Position numbers and translations under genes: made by a program. From NCBI GenBank assembly GCA_001771815.1, contig MEPU01000008.1, positions 124,001 through 188,000 of the forward strand: DNA of 64,000 bases, read 5' to 3'. Position 1 is the first letter of the stretch. Each line of letters starts with the position of its first letter. The DNA is from Bdellovibrionales bacterium RIFCSPHIGHO2_01_FULL_40_29. Its GTDB lineage: Bacteria > Bdellovibrionota > Bdellovibrionia > Bdellovibrionales > Bdellovibrionaceae. The notes under the pieces are model-generated. The model searched no databases. It was not told the origin of the DNA and saw nothing but the letters and a program-made list of their open reading frames with translations. This document shows positions 18,556 to 28,029 of this stretch, in pieces.

Positions 18556-19448
18556 AAAGCATCCTTACATTTACCACGAATATAATTCAAAATCCCTTCA
18601 CGCAAATCATCCCTGTCCAAGGCCACTTCAATATTTGCCAATAAGAATCCAAGCTTATCCCCCGCATCAAAACGACGAGCATTAAAACTATAAGCATTTA
18701 ATTCATCGACTTGCGCCAAACGATTCATAGCATCACTCAATTGATACTCACCATTTACGCCCGGGCTAATCTGATTGAGATGATTTATAATATCAGACGT
18801 AAAGACATAGCGACCAGGTAACGCCCAAAATGATGGTGCCATCTCAGCATTTGGCTTTTCAACAACACCAAAAACTTTTTTTCCACCACTTAGGTCTTTT
18901 ATACTTTTATCTTTCAGATCAACAATACCATATCTATGCGTATCAGCCTGAGCTACAGGCAATACCCACACGCTGCTAGCACCTGACTCTATTGATCGTT
19001 CAGTTAAAAATTTTGTGATATTTTTTTCTGGGCCCGATGGAATTGTAATCTCATCCCCCAGCAGAACTGCAAATGGATCAGAACCAGTTACGGTCGCTGC
19101 GCACTTGACTGCATGACCAAGACCCAAAGGACTTTTTTGCCGAATAGAAATAATATTAACTGAATTACGAATCTTATTTATTTCATCAATTAAATGGCCC
19201 TTGCCATCTTTTATTAATTTATCTTCCAATTCATAACTGATATCAAAAAAATCTTCGATTGCTGTTTTCCCGCGACCTTGAATTAATACAATATCTTCGA
19301 TTCCAGCTTGAACCGCCTCTTCAATGACATAAAGAATTGTAGGTTTGTCCACAATAGGTAACATTTCTTTGGGGATTGTCTTGGTTGCAGGAAAAAATCG
19401 AGTCCCCAATCCAGCAGCAGGAATAACAGCCTTAGTTACTTTTTTCAT
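18552..19448 (-). CDS. galU: UTP-glucose-1-phosphate uridylyltransferase
   Basis: A 298-residue GalU enzyme making UDP-glucose. The N-terminal PAAGLGTRFFPATKTIPKEML signature is complete and VEKP and the lysine-rich active-site segments follow. It shares one base with the pstB stop (TAATG) and its own stop overlaps the rfbD start codon. Its position in a sugar-nucleotide operon fits a supply role for surface polysaccharide. Confidence 0.95.
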   Translation of the reverse strand: MKKVTKAVIPAAGLGTRFFPATKTIPKEMLPIVDKPTILYVIEEAVQAGIEDIVLIQGRGKTAIEDFFDISYELEDKLIKDGKGHLIDEINKIRNSVNIISIRQKSPLGLGHAVKCAATVTGSDPFAVLLGDEITIPSGPEKNITKFLTERSIESGASSVWVLPVAQADTHRYGIVDLKDKSIKDLSGGKKVFGVVEKPNAEMAPSFWALPGRYVFTSDIINHLNQISPGVNGEYQLSDAMNRLAQVDELNAYSFNARRFDAGDKLGFLLANIEVALDRDDLREGILNYIRGKCKDAL

Positions 19449-20212
19449 TAACCGAATCTCCCTGTTATATAGTTTTCAGTTTTTTGCTCTTTGGGGTTTG
19501 TAAATATTTGTGAGCTTTCCCCAAATTCAATGAGCTCTCCTAAATACATAAATGCTGTGTAATCTGCAGTCCTAGCGGCTTGATGCAAATTATGCGTAAC
19601 CATTAAAATGGTCACCTTTTTTTTCAAACTAGCTACAAGCTCTTCGATGTGAGCTGTTGAAATCGGATCCAAAGCGGATGTGGGTTCATCCAATAATAAA
19701 ATATCAGGCTCTGTCGCCAAAGCACGCGCAATACAAAGACGTTGCTGTTGCCCACCAGATAATGAATTGGCTCCGGTATGCAATCGATCTGAAACCTCTT
19801 GCCACAAACCGGCCATCTTCAATGAATCTTCAACCTTTTCATCGATGTAGGATTTCTTTTTAATCCCTCGGATTCTTAATCCATACGCAATATTCTCGTA
19901 GATACTTTTTGGAAATGGATTGGGTTTTTGGAAAACCATACCTATTTTCATGCGAACTTCAATCGGATCAATATCAGTTGATAAAATATTCACCTGATCA
20001 GGTAACAAAAGAATACTTCCATCGTACTTAACATTTCCGTACAAATCATGCATACGGTTAAAACATCGTAACAATGTTGTTTTGCCACAACCTGATGGAC
20101 CAATCAGTGCCGTAATTTTATTTTCAAAAATAGGCAGACTGACTGATTTTAAAACCAATGCTGAATGACTATAGCTAAAATTTAAATTCTTCACTTCTGC
20201 TTTTCTATTCAT
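19448..20212 (-). CDS. pstB: Phosphate ABC transporter ATP-binding protein
   Basis: A 254-residue ABC ATPase of the PstB family. Walker [10 protein letters not shown] is near residue 37, the Q-loop [21 protein letters not shown] is PstB-typical, the ABC signature is LSGGQQQRL and Walker B is [12 protein letters not shown]. It energises the PstA/PstC channel whose genes lie directly upstream. No PstS or PhoU gene is nearby, so the periplasmic phosphate binder must be elsewhere. Confidence 0.95.
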   Translation of the reverse strand: MNRKAEVKNLNFSYSHSALVLKSVSLPIFENKITALIGPSGCGKTTLLRCFNRMHDLYGNVKYDGSILLLPDQVNILSTDIDPIEVRMKIGMVFQKPNPFPKSIYENIAYGLRIRGIKKKSYIDEKVEDSLKMAGLWQEVSDRLHTGANSLSGGQQQRLCIARALATEPDILLLDEPTSALDPISTAHIEELVASLKKKVTILMVTHNLHQAARTADYTAFMYLGELIEFGESSQIFTNPKEQKTENYITGRFG

Positions 20213-20239
20213 AGATAATCCTGCAAATTTTTATTTGCG

Positions 20240-21139
20240 CTACCATTTATACTTCTTTCGAAAGCGATAGCGAATATAAATCGCTACGGCATTCAATAGA
20301 AGTGTCATTGTTAAAAGAACTAAACCTGCTGCTGCTGCATTTATATGAAATTCCTCTTGGGGACGTGATACCCAATTAAACATTTGAATAGGCATAACGG
20401 TATACGGGTCGGTAAGCCACTTCATACTCAGGTAGGGAGCAATATCTGAAACGGGTGCTGTCGGCAAAAATGCAATAAACGTCAATGCGCCAACTGTAAT
20501 TAACGGCGCTGTCTCTCCAATAGCTCGCGAAAGCGCAATTACGACTCCCGTCATAATCCCTCCAGATGAATACGGCAGAATATGATTCCAAATTGTTTGC
20601 CATTTTGTTGCACCCAAGGAATAGGAAGCTTCTCGAATATGCGATGGAATTGTTCGAATGGCCTCTCGAGTTGTAACAATAATAATCGGAAGAACCAATA
20701 ATCCCAAAGTCATTCCCGCCGTAATAATTGTTTGCCCTAATCCAAAGCGATAGACAAAAATTCCAAGAGCCATTAATCCAAAAGTGATTGATGGAATGCC
20801 TGCAAGATTTAAAATATTAATTTCAATAATTTTTGTAAAAATATTTTTAGGTGCGTACTCTTCTAAATAAATTCCAGACGCAATCCCAAGTGGAATAGCC
20901 ATCAATGCCGTCACTAAAACCACACAAAAGCTACCCACCCATGCCGATAAAATACCGGCACGCTCTGGAAAACGTGATGGAAAACTGGTGAAAAAATGAC
21001 TGGAAATTCGGGGCATTCCCGTCATAGCCATATCAATAATCAAGCTCAGCAAAATCACCAATGCGACGATCATCGTAATTAGTCCTATAAACCAAAAATA
21101 TTTGTCTTGCCGCTTGAGTTGCTCAATTAGTTTTTTCAT
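20240..21139 (-). CDS. pstA: Phosphate ABC transporter permease
   Basis: A 299-residue inner-membrane permease with about six membrane segments. The segments PLGIASGIYLEEYAP, GIPSITFGLMALGIFVYR and the EAA loop REASYSLGATKWQTIW are typical of PstA. It pairs with PstC to form the phosphate channel. It overlaps pstC by 4 bp (ATGA) and is 27 bp from pstB. Confidence 0.94.
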   Translation of the reverse strand: MKKLIEQLKRQDKYFWFIGLITMIVALVILLSLIIDMAMTGMPRISSHFFTSFPSRFPERAGILSAWVGSFCVVLVTALMAIPLGIASGIYLEEYAPKNIFTKIIEINILNLAGIPSITFGLMALGIFVYRFGLGQTIITAGMTLGLLVLPIIIVTTREAIRTIPSHIREASYSLGATKWQTIWNHILPYSSGGIMTGVVIALSRAIGETAPLITVGALTFIAFLPTAPVSDIAPYLSMKWLTDPYTVMPIQMFNWVSRPQEEFHINAAAAGLVLLTMTLLLNAVAIYIRYRFRKKYKW

Positions 21140-22056
21140 TTGAATTTCTTTTCCATATTGGAGCGAATAAGCTGGCCAATAAGATTAAATACTAATGTAA
21201 AAATAAGAAGAACCAAACCTGAAACATAAATTGAACGATAGCCAATTGACCCCTGAGGCAAATCACCAAGACTCACTTGCACAATAAATGCAGTTATTGT
21301 TTGCGTTGATTCCAAAGGATTAAATGATAGACGCGGTTGTAAACCAGCAGCAATTGCCACAACCATAGTTTCACCTAATGCTCGGGATATTCCCAATATA
21401 TATGCTGACGCCACTCCAGAAAAGGCCGCAGGCAAAATCACTCGAAATGAAGTCTGAAACTTCGAGGCTCCCAAGGCCAAACTCCCTTCGCGAAGATGCA
21501 AAGGAACAGCCCGCATGGCATCCTCTGACAAACTACTGATGTAGGGTATGATCATCACACCCATAACAAGTCCTGCACTTAAGGCATTAAAGCTCGATAT
21601 CCCAGGAATAATTTTTTGCAAAAGTGGCGTTACAAACAGCATCGCAAAATACCCATACACAACCGTAGGTATTGCAGCTAAGAGTTCCAAAATTGGCTTG
21701 AATATTTCGCGCATTTTTTCAGAAGAATACTCACTCAGAAAAACAGCCGTTATCGTACCTAATGGAATTGCAACTAAGAGAGCTATTACTGTAGTTAGTA
21801 AAGTTCCGCACACTAAAGTCATTATTCCATACTGTGCATTTTCAAAAAGTGGTGTCCACTCTCGATCAAATAAAAACTGACTCAACGAAACATCATCAAA
21901 AAAAGGCAAGGCCTCAACCACCAAAGTCCAAACAACACCAACTGTAACAAGCACTGAACTGGCAGCACAAATAAACAAAAATGCTTTGATTAGAAATTCT
22001 TTCAATACTCGAAAGCGACGTTTAGTGCTGTGAGGAGTTGAAAATTCAGTCTTCAC
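21136..22056 (-). CDS. pstC: Phosphate ABC transporter permease
   Basis: A 306-residue permease. AIPLGTITAVFLSEY, AAIPTVVYGYFAMLFV and the EAA loop LREGSLALGASKFQTSF are PstC-like. The start is GTG at 22056-22054, overlapping the manC stop (TAGTG), so the transporter is coupled to a sugar-nucleotide gene. Cytoplasmic N-terminus is followed by one long hydrophobic segment at about residues 24-48. Confidence 0.93.
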   Translation of the reverse strand: MKTEFSTPHSTKRRFRVLKEFLIKAFLFICAASSVLVTVGVVWTLVVEALPFFDDVSLSQFLFDREWTPLFENAQYGIMTLVCGTLLTTVIALLVAIPLGTITAVFLSEYSSEKMREIFKPILELLAAIPTVVYGYFAMLFVTPLLQKIIPGISSFNALSAGLVMGVMIIPYISSLSEDAMRAVPLHLREGSLALGASKFQTSFRVILPAAFSGVASAYILGISRALGETMVVAIAAGLQPRLSFNPLESTQTITAFIVQVSLGDLPQGSIGYRSIYVSGLVLLIFTLVFNLIGQLIRSNMEKKFK

Positions 22057-23447
22057 TAGCGACCATAATCATCTTGATAGCGGATGATGTCATCTTCACC
22101 AAAATAAGACCCAACTTGAACCTCAATAAATTCAACCATCTCTGAGCCCGTGTTAATAATTCGGTGTTTTGCACCTTGAGGAATATGAATATGCTGACCT
22201 TGTACTAATTTATGATTTGTATCATTCAAAACTACCGTTGCCGTCCCGCGTACGATAATCCAATGTTCTGAGCGATATTGATGCGATTGATATGAAATTT
22301 TTTGCCCAGGTGCCACTTTGATTATTTTTGACTTAAAATAAGTCTCATCCTTTAAAATCTCAAATTCGCCCCATGGTCTCATTTCAAACGGATGTTCTTC
22401 GAGTAATTTATTGTTTTGTTCTTTAACCAAATTAACGACATCTTTGACTTTTTGAGATTGGCCTTTTTTGCAAATCAGCATGGCATCTGTTGTATCAACA
22501 ACCATGATGTCATCTACACCGACGAGACTATATACTTTTTTTTCTTTTGAAAAAATTGTATTCCTAGAAGCATCCACTTGGATGGGTTGTTTAAAAATAT
22601 CTAGCTTTTCCTTACTGTCTGAATTTATTTGATCCAAAACATCCCAAGAGCCCAGATCACTCCAACCAATATCACATGGAACACAACTTAATTGTTCACT
22701 TTTAAGTTTTTCCACAATGGCATAATCGAAGGAAATATTTTTAACTTTAGAGTAAATTTCTTTTAAATTATCAAAGTCAGTGTGCAATTCCGAAATCAAA
22801 GACCACATCTCCGGCTGATGTAATTTAAAATAATGAATCATTTCTGATACTTTAAAAATAAAAATTCCGGCATTCCAAAAAAAACTTCCATCTTGAATAA
22901 ATTTTTCAGCCGTTGAGTGATTTGGCTTTTCATGAAATTTCAAAACTTCTGATGCTTGATTCAAATTGAAATTTTTTGGCACCTGTATGTATCCAAAACC
23001 AGTTTCAATGCGATCAGGACGAATTCCCAGCACCACAACCTTACCCTTGGTTGCTTCTTCAGTGGCCATCTCAATTGCTTTTTCAAATGCAGCAGTTTTA
23101 GTGATCAGCGCATCTGAAGAGAATACGCCACAAACTTGACCTTGCAAACCAAGCAGCTCCAAGTACCGACAAGCGACGGCAACTGCTGGTGCTGTGTTTT
23201 TTCCTTCACTTTCATAAATAATTTTACGAATGATAAATTGATGGTCGCTGATTTCTTTTTCAGTTAATACTTTTAACTTTTCAGAAGTAATAATTAAGGG
23301 TGATTCAAACATCTGTAAGCGACGTAAAGTCAAAGTTTGTAAGGAATCCTTCAACAGATGGGAAAACTGTTTCGGGTGACTCGCTCGGGAGATGGGCCAC
23401 AATCGGGTGCCACTTCCGCCACTCAAGACAATGGGAATTAATTTCAT
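22056..23447 (-). CDS. manC: Mannose-1-phosphate guanylyltransferase / mannose-6-phosphate isomerase
   Basis: A 463-residue bifunctional type II enzyme. The N-terminal nucleotidyltransferase has LSGGSGTRLWPISRASHPKQF at residues 8-28 and a central FVEKP-like segment (KFHEKPNHSTAEKF). The C-terminal cupin with RPWGEFEIL and QKISYQSHQYRSEHWIIVRG is the isomerase part. It makes GDP-mannose, substrate of Gmd. It is the first gene of the long leftward operon that runs through pstCAB, galU, rhamnose and colitose genes. Confidence 0.95.
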   Translation of the reverse strand: MKLIPIVLSGGSGTRLWPISRASHPKQFSHLLKDSLQTLTLRRLQMFESPLIITSEKLKVLTEKEISDHQFIIRKIIYESEGKNTAPAVAVACRYLELLGLQGQVCGVFSSDALITKTAAFEKAIEMATEEATKGKVVVLGIRPDRIETGFGYIQVPKNFNLNQASEVLKFHEKPNHSTAEKFIQDGSFFWNAGIFIFKVSEMIHYFKLHQPEMWSLISELHTDFDNLKEIYSKVKNISFDYAIVEKLKSEQLSCVPCDIGWSDLGSWDVLDQINSDSKEKLDIFKQPIQVDASRNTIFSKEKKVYSLVGVDDIMVVDTTDAMLICKKGQSQKVKDVVNLVKEQNNKLLEEHPFEMRPWGEFEILKDETYFKSKIIKVAPGQKISYQSHQYRSEHWIIVRGTATVVLNDTNHKLVQGQHIHIPQGAKHRIINTGSEMVEFIEVQVGSYFGEDDIIRYQDDYGR

Positions 23448-23504
23448 GGGTTAAAATTGCCTTGAAACAACGGGATGATCAACTACTTTGGCAACTCATA
23501 AATC

Positions 23505-23539
23505 TTCAAAGTGCTTTGAATTTGGTCAAACAGACCAAA
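23505..23539. repeat. Two adjacent perfect inverted repeats between merR and manC
   Basis: TTCAAAG-TG-CTTTGAA (23505-23520) is immediately followed by TTTGGTC-AAACA-GACCAAA (23521-23539), which abuts the merR-like stop codon. The second could fold in RNA as a 7 bp hairpin without a U tract; the first resembles a protein-binding operator ahead of manC. Confidence 0.6.
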
Positions 23540-24088
23540 CTAATTCAGCATCGCTTTGGTTTTACGAATATCGTCTACAAATTGACGCACCAATGTTGTC
23601 ATCTGATCCATTTTTTGGACGACTTGAATCATGTCTTTGCTGTGTTCTTTTTCTTTTTTGAAGGCAAATTTCACATCTTTCAATGCCTGACGAGCACCTT
23701 CGATGGAAAATTTATCTCGGTACAAAAGTTTACGAATCAAAAAGGCATTCTCAACATCTTTTTTAGTATAAAGTCGCTGATTGTTAGATGCTTTTTTTGG
23801 CTTTAAAATTTCAAACTCTTGTTCCCAGTATCTCAGCACATACTGTTTGATACCCAATAAATCAGCTACATCTCCAATTTTAAAACCAAAGCGATCTGGA
23901 ATTGTTGCTATTTCTGCCATCAGTTCTTCATCAACTAAAACATGAGGCATAGATGCTGATTCTGCCTTTAGCTCAGGCTCTGATTTAACTTCGGATTTTG
24001 CTTCAGCAGGAACAAATTTATCCTCTAAAGACAAGATTTCGTCGGCATCAGTGCCTATGATCACGGATTCAGTTTCATTCGTCGTCAT
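23540..24088 (-). CDS. MerR-family transcriptional regulator
   Basis: A 182-residue protein with an acidic, low-complexity N-terminal stretch of about 50 residues, then a MerR-type winged helix: FKIGDVADLLGIKQYVLRYWEQEF and NQRLYTKKDVENAFLIRKLLY, followed by a helical tail. Proteins of this kind regularly follow ihfA after pheST in delta-type proteobacteria. The second ATG (24088) has AAGGA at 5 bp spacing, whereas the first ATG (24094) is too close to it, so I prefer 24088. It overlaps ihfA by 14 bp. Its targets are unknown. Confidence 0.88.
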   Translation of the reverse strand: MTTNETESVIIGTDADEILSLEDKFVPAEAKSEVKSEPELKAESASMPHVLVDEELMAEIATIPDRFGFKIGDVADLLGIKQYVLRYWEQEFEILKPKKASNNQRLYTKKDVENAFLIRKLLYRDKFSIEGARQALKDVKFAFKKEKEHSKDMIQVVQKMDQMTTLVRQFVDDIRKTKAMLN

Positions 24089-24419
24089 CGTCATCCTTTA
24101 AGTGTGCGTATTCCTCACCGTTCAGCATGGCTTTTAAAACCTGACTCGGTCGGAATGTTAACACACGACGTGCAGAAATTGTAATCTGCTCGCCAGTTTG
24201 GGGGTTGCGACCAACGCGTTCATTTTTTCCACGCACCATAAAATTTCCAAAACCAGAAATTTTAACTTTGTCGCCATTTTGCAATGTGTTCTTTAATGAA
24301 TTGAATACCATTTCAACAAGTTCACTGGCTTCTTTTTTAGAGAACCCAATTTTTTCATAAACTTTTTCAACAATATCTGCTTTAGTTACTGTTGAATGTC
24401 CCACATTTTGCCCAGCCAT
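24075..24419 (-). CDS. ihfA: Integration host factor alpha-like HU-family protein
   Basis: A 114-residue HU/IHF protein. TKADIVEKVYEKIGFSKKEA, the signature KISGFGNFMVRGKNERVGRNP and the DNA-intercalating arm with Asn-Pro are clear. An acidic tail (KDDDDDE) ends it. The ATG at 24417-24419 begins the conserved part; an in-frame start 51 bp upstream adds unrelated hydrophobic residues. It bends DNA as a dimer. Gene order pheT-ihfA-merR supports the IHF alpha call. Confidence 0.92.
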   Translation of the reverse strand: MAGQNVGHSTVTKADIVEKVYEKIGFSKKEASELVEMVFNSLKNTLQNGDKVKISGFGNFMVRGKNERVGRNPQTGEQITISARRVLTFRPSQVLKAMLNGEEYAHLKDDDDDE

Positions 24420-24502
24420 GATTAAACCACCCTTATATAAAAATCGTAGCAAGTATTTGAAATGAATCAAGTTTTTGAAATAAAATACCTAACACATTGC
24501 GG

Positions 24503-26932
24503 CTATTGGCGTAATGTCGCTCCTAATGACTTTTGTGCACCTTCAATGACCTTTTGAGACAGATTTTGAATTTCACTTTCACTCAATGGAGTCGTGAAAC
24601 TGTGCAACTCGACCTTCAAAGCCACTGATTTTTTGCCATGAGGCAACTTATCGCCTTCATAAATATCAAAAACATGAATCTGCTTTAAGTTGGCTCCAGC
24701 GGCTTTCTTAATTTCTTTGATCAAATCGCCAACGGGTTTTCCCGAGTCCATAACAAATGCAAAATCCCGTTCGACAGGTTGAAAACTAGAAAGAGATTTG
24801 AATTTTCGGGGACGAGGTTGACCCACTAATAATTGCTGCAAGTCGATTTCAGCAACAGCCACATCGCAGCGAATTTTCTTTTGATTCAGCCAACCCGGAT
24901 GAACTGAGCCCACAAATCCAATATTTTTACCTTCAACGACCAATGAAGCAAACTGCCCACGATGCAAAAATGCCGGAGCATCCGTGCTTTGCAACCAGGT
25001 GAATGAATTGATTTGATACGCTTGCAATAACTTTTCAACAGCCGCTTTCACTTGAAATAAATGTGGCGCCGTCGTTTTAAACACTCCAATAGGATCACCC
25101 CAACTGATGAGGGATGTGCGAAGTGTTTCTTTATACTCATTTCCAGAGCGAAAGAAAATGCCTCCACTTTCGAACAGTTTTCCATAACTATTTCCCGCAT
25201 GAACATTAGATAAAACATTCTGCGCCAATCCAAACGAAAGCGTTCGTCGCATTCCATTTAATTCTTCACTTAATGGATTCATCAACGGAATGGATTTCTC
25301 GTCAGTCATCAACCCTGTTTTTTGTAAAACAGCAGTTGATCCTAAAAATTGAGACTCTTCTTTTTCATTCACAAAAGCATAATTAAACGCCTGAGAAAAT
25401 CCTTGTGCGCGAAAAAGTGATGACACTTTTTGCACCTCCATATATTGAAAATCATGAGCCACAGGTTCCGTTTTTAAAACGGGAATTGTTTCTCCCAGAT
25501 GTTCATACCCATGAAGCCGCGCATACTCTTCTACTAAATCCATATCCGAATTCAGATCGAATCGAAAAAGAGGTGGCGTGATTTTAAAATTCCCGGCTCC
25601 TGCAGAGTCGATCTTGCATTGCAAGCCCTGAAGATACTGGATAAATAATTTTTCATCAGCCACATAGCCCAAGCGATCTGAAACCGTTTGAATAGAAATT
25701 GAAATGGGATTTTTAACAACGGGCATCGGATACACATCATGGTGATCACCATAAGCTTCTCCACCTGCAACTTGTTGAATCAAGTAAACCGCACGGTCCA
25801 TAATTTCAAAAGTAGAGCTGGGATCAACTCCGCGCGAAAAGCGATATGCCGAATCTGTTTCAATTCCATGAGCTCTGGATGATTTTCTGGCGCTCATCGG
25901 TTGGAAGTAGGCACTTTCTAAAAAGATATTTTGGGTCTTCTCAGAAACTCCTGAATTAAGTCCGCCAATAACTCCAGCTAACGCCACTGCTTTTTCGGAA
26001 TCACAAATTAATAACTCATCTCCTGTCATCACAATTTCTTGTTCTTTGAGGGTTTTAAATTTTTCATCTTTTTTAGCTGTTCGAACCACAATGCTGTTAC
26101 CCATCAAAAGGTCTGCATCAAATGCATGAAGCGGTTGTCCCATTTCAAGCATCACATAATTTGTAACATCCACCACATTGTTGATGGAATTCTGCCCGAT
26201 GGACTGCAATTTTTGAACAAGCCATGCGGGGCTTGGTCCAATTTTTACTTTGGCGATATAGCGACCACAATACCGTGGGCAAAGATCCGCATTTTCAATT
26301 TTCAAAGACACTTTATTTTTTGTCGAGAGACTAACAAACTGTTTTTGAATTTCGGGTTTCTTCACCGGCTTATTCAACAAACACCCAATTTCGCGAGCTA
26401 AACCATAATGACTCAAACAATCCGCACGGTTTGGAGTGACCTTCAATTCAAATGTCACATCATCATGACCAGCAAATTCAGCAAAGTTTTTCCCAACAGG
26501 AGCCGTCGGATCAAGAATAACAATTCCATCGCTGGTGTCAGCCATTCCTAATTCTTTGTAGGAGCACAACATCCCTAAACTTTCCACATCACGAATCTTT
26601 GATTTTTTAATAGCAAAGTTTCCCGGAAGCACTGCACCTGGCAGCGCCACAATCACTTTATCGCCTGCTTTGTGATTTTGCGCACCACAAACAATTTGTG
26701 CCACTTGCCCCGGTGCAATTTCAACCTGACACAGTGAAAGCTTATCCGCATTGGGATGCTTGTCCTTGACCGTGACAAGACCAACGACAACATTTTGAAA
26801 ATCTTTGGCTTTATTCTGGATTTCCTCAACCTCTAAGCCGGCCTTTGTTAAAAGATCTGCCAAGGCTTGCGGTTCTGCCAAAAAGCTACTGATATCGACG
26901 AACTCATTAATCCATTTTAACGAAATTTTCAT
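24503..26932 (-). CDS. pheT: Phenylalanyl-tRNA synthetase beta subunit
   Basis: An 809-residue PheT of standard length. In order: the N-terminal tRNA-binding OB fold (VVGLVTVKDKHPNADKLSLCQVEI, about 49-72), the B3/4 editing domain, the B5 domain, the catalytic-like core, and the C-terminal ferredoxin-fold anticodon-binding domain (SLSSFQPVERDFAFVMD). It is 14 bp from pheS and forms the alpha2-beta2 enzyme with it. Confidence 0.97.
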   Translation of the reverse strand: MKISLKWINEFVDISSFLAEPQALADLLTKAGLEVEEIQNKAKDFQNVVVGLVTVKDKHPNADKLSLCQVEIAPGQVAQIVCGAQNHKAGDKVIVALPGAVLPGNFAIKKSKIRDVESLGMLCSYKELGMADTSDGIVILDPTAPVGKNFAEFAGHDDVTFELKVTPNRADCLSHYGLAREIGCLLNKPVKKPEIQKQFVSLSTKNKVSLKIENADLCPRYCGRYIAKVKIGPSPAWLVQKLQSIGQNSINNVVDVTNYVMLEMGQPLHAFDADLLMGNSIVVRTAKKDEKFKTLKEQEIVMTGDELLICDSEKAVALAGVIGGLNSGVSEKTQNIFLESAYFQPMSARKSSRAHGIETDSAYRFSRGVDPSSTFEIMDRAVYLIQQVAGGEAYGDHHDVYPMPVVKNPISISIQTVSDRLGYVADEKLFIQYLQGLQCKIDSAGAGNFKITPPLFRFDLNSDMDLVEEYARLHGYEHLGETIPVLKTEPVAHDFQYMEVQKVSSLFRAQGFSQAFNYAFVNEKEESQFLGSTAVLQKTGLMTDEKSIPLMNPLSEELNGMRRTLSFGLAQNVLSNVHAGNSYGKLFESGGIFFRSGNEYKETLRTSLISWGDPIGVFKTTAPHLFQVKAAVEKLLQAYQINSFTWLQSTDAPAFLHRGQFASLVVEGKNIGFVGSVHPGWLNQKKIRCDVAVAEIDLQQLLVGQPRPRKFKSLSSFQPVERDFAFVMDSGKPVGDLIKEIKKAAGANLKQIHVFDIYEGDKLPHGKKSVALKVELHSFTTPLSESEIQNLSQKVIEGAQKSLGATLRQ

Positions 26933-26946
26933 TTTGTTTACCTAAA

Positions 26947-27966
26947 TTAAAATTGTTTTAAAAAACGCACATCATTCTGTGGAAATAAACGAATATCATC
27001 CACGCCATACTTAATAATGGCCATCCGCTCGACACCAAATCCAAATGCAAATCCTTGCCATTTTGGATACTCCACTTTGGCAAATTCAAATACCTTTGGA
27101 TTGATCAAACCGCATCCACCAATTTCGATCCACCCCGTATGTTTACACAGTGAACAGCCTTTCCCTTTGCAAATAGGACAAGAGCAATCGACTTCCGCAG
27201 ACGGTTCTGTGAATGGAAAAAAACTAGGACGAAAACGAGTTTTTAATCCGGGACCAAAAAATTCTTTAACAAAAAAGGAAATGGTTCCCTTTAAGTCAGC
27301 CATGGAAACTTTCTCATCCACGCACATGCCTTCTATTTGATGAAAATTCGGCAAATGCGAAATGTCACTGTCGCATCGAAATACAGGCCCCGTGCCAATC
27401 ACACGCAAGGGTGGTTTTTCATTCTCTAACGAGTGAATCTGAATCGGAGACGTGTGCGTGCGAAGCACATGGGTTTCATCAATAAAGAATGTATCCTGCA
27501 TATCTCTGGCAGGATGATTCTTGGGAATATTGAGGGCTTCAAAATTATAATAATCTTTTTCAATCATGGGCCCCGTACGCAAAGCATATCCAAGGCGCGC
27601 CATAATTCCAAAAATTTCATTCGTCACTTTGTAAATAGGATGTTCACTTCCCAGTGGCTGAATATCTATGGGTAAAGTCAGATCCAACTTCTCACTTTCC
27701 ATTTGAGAGTTGATCTCTTTATTTTTAAGCTCATCTTCGGCCTTTGAATAAAAAGCTTCCAGCTCGGTTTTAACATCATTCACCAGTTTTCCGAATTGAG
27801 GTTTTTCCTCTTTGGGAAGTGTGGCCATTAATTTCATGGTTTCCGTTAAAGCTCCGCTTTTTCCTAAATACTGAACTTTAGCGTTGTAAAGTTCGGTGGA
27901 ATTCTGAGCCGCTTGAAAAGCTTTCAAAGCCTTTTGTTTTATATCGTTTAATTGAGTTTGTGACAT
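26947..27966 (-). CDS. pheS: Phenylalanyl-tRNA synthetase alpha subunit
   Basis: A 339-residue class II synthetase subunit. It has the N-terminal coiled coil, the [11 protein letters not shown] motif, [11 protein letters not shown] (motif 2 region), a [17 protein letters not shown] cysteine-rich segment and the motif 3 end [13 protein letters not shown]. It catalyses Phe activation. It is divergent from rsmG across a 63 bp gap, and no phenylalanine-rich leader peptide was found upstream. Confidence 0.97.
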   Translation of the reverse strand: MSQTQLNDIKQKALKAFQAAQNSTELYNAKVQYLGKSGALTETMKLMATLPKEEKPQFGKLVNDVKTELEAFYSKAEDELKNKEINSQMESEKLDLTLPIDIQPLGSEHPIYKVTNEIFGIMARLGYALRTGPMIEKDYYNFEALNIPKNHPARDMQDTFFIDETHVLRTHTSPIQIHSLENEKPPLRVIGTGPVFRCDSDISHLPNFHQIEGMCVDEKVSMADLKGTISFFVKEFFGPGLKTRFRPSFFPFTEPSAEVDCSCPICKGKGCSLCKHTGWIEIGGCGLINPKVFEFAKVEYPKWQGFAFGFGVERMAIIKYGVDDIRLFPQNDVRFLKQF

Positions 27967-28029
27967 GGGATTAGTATCCAGAATAATTTAAGTCTTTTCA
28001 AGTATTTAGCCCTATGATAAGTTCCTTTT

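Noticed and set aside
23300-23806. 168-codon open frame on the plus strand
   Set aside because: Antisense to manC and the merR-type gene; no recognisable domain and atypical composition.
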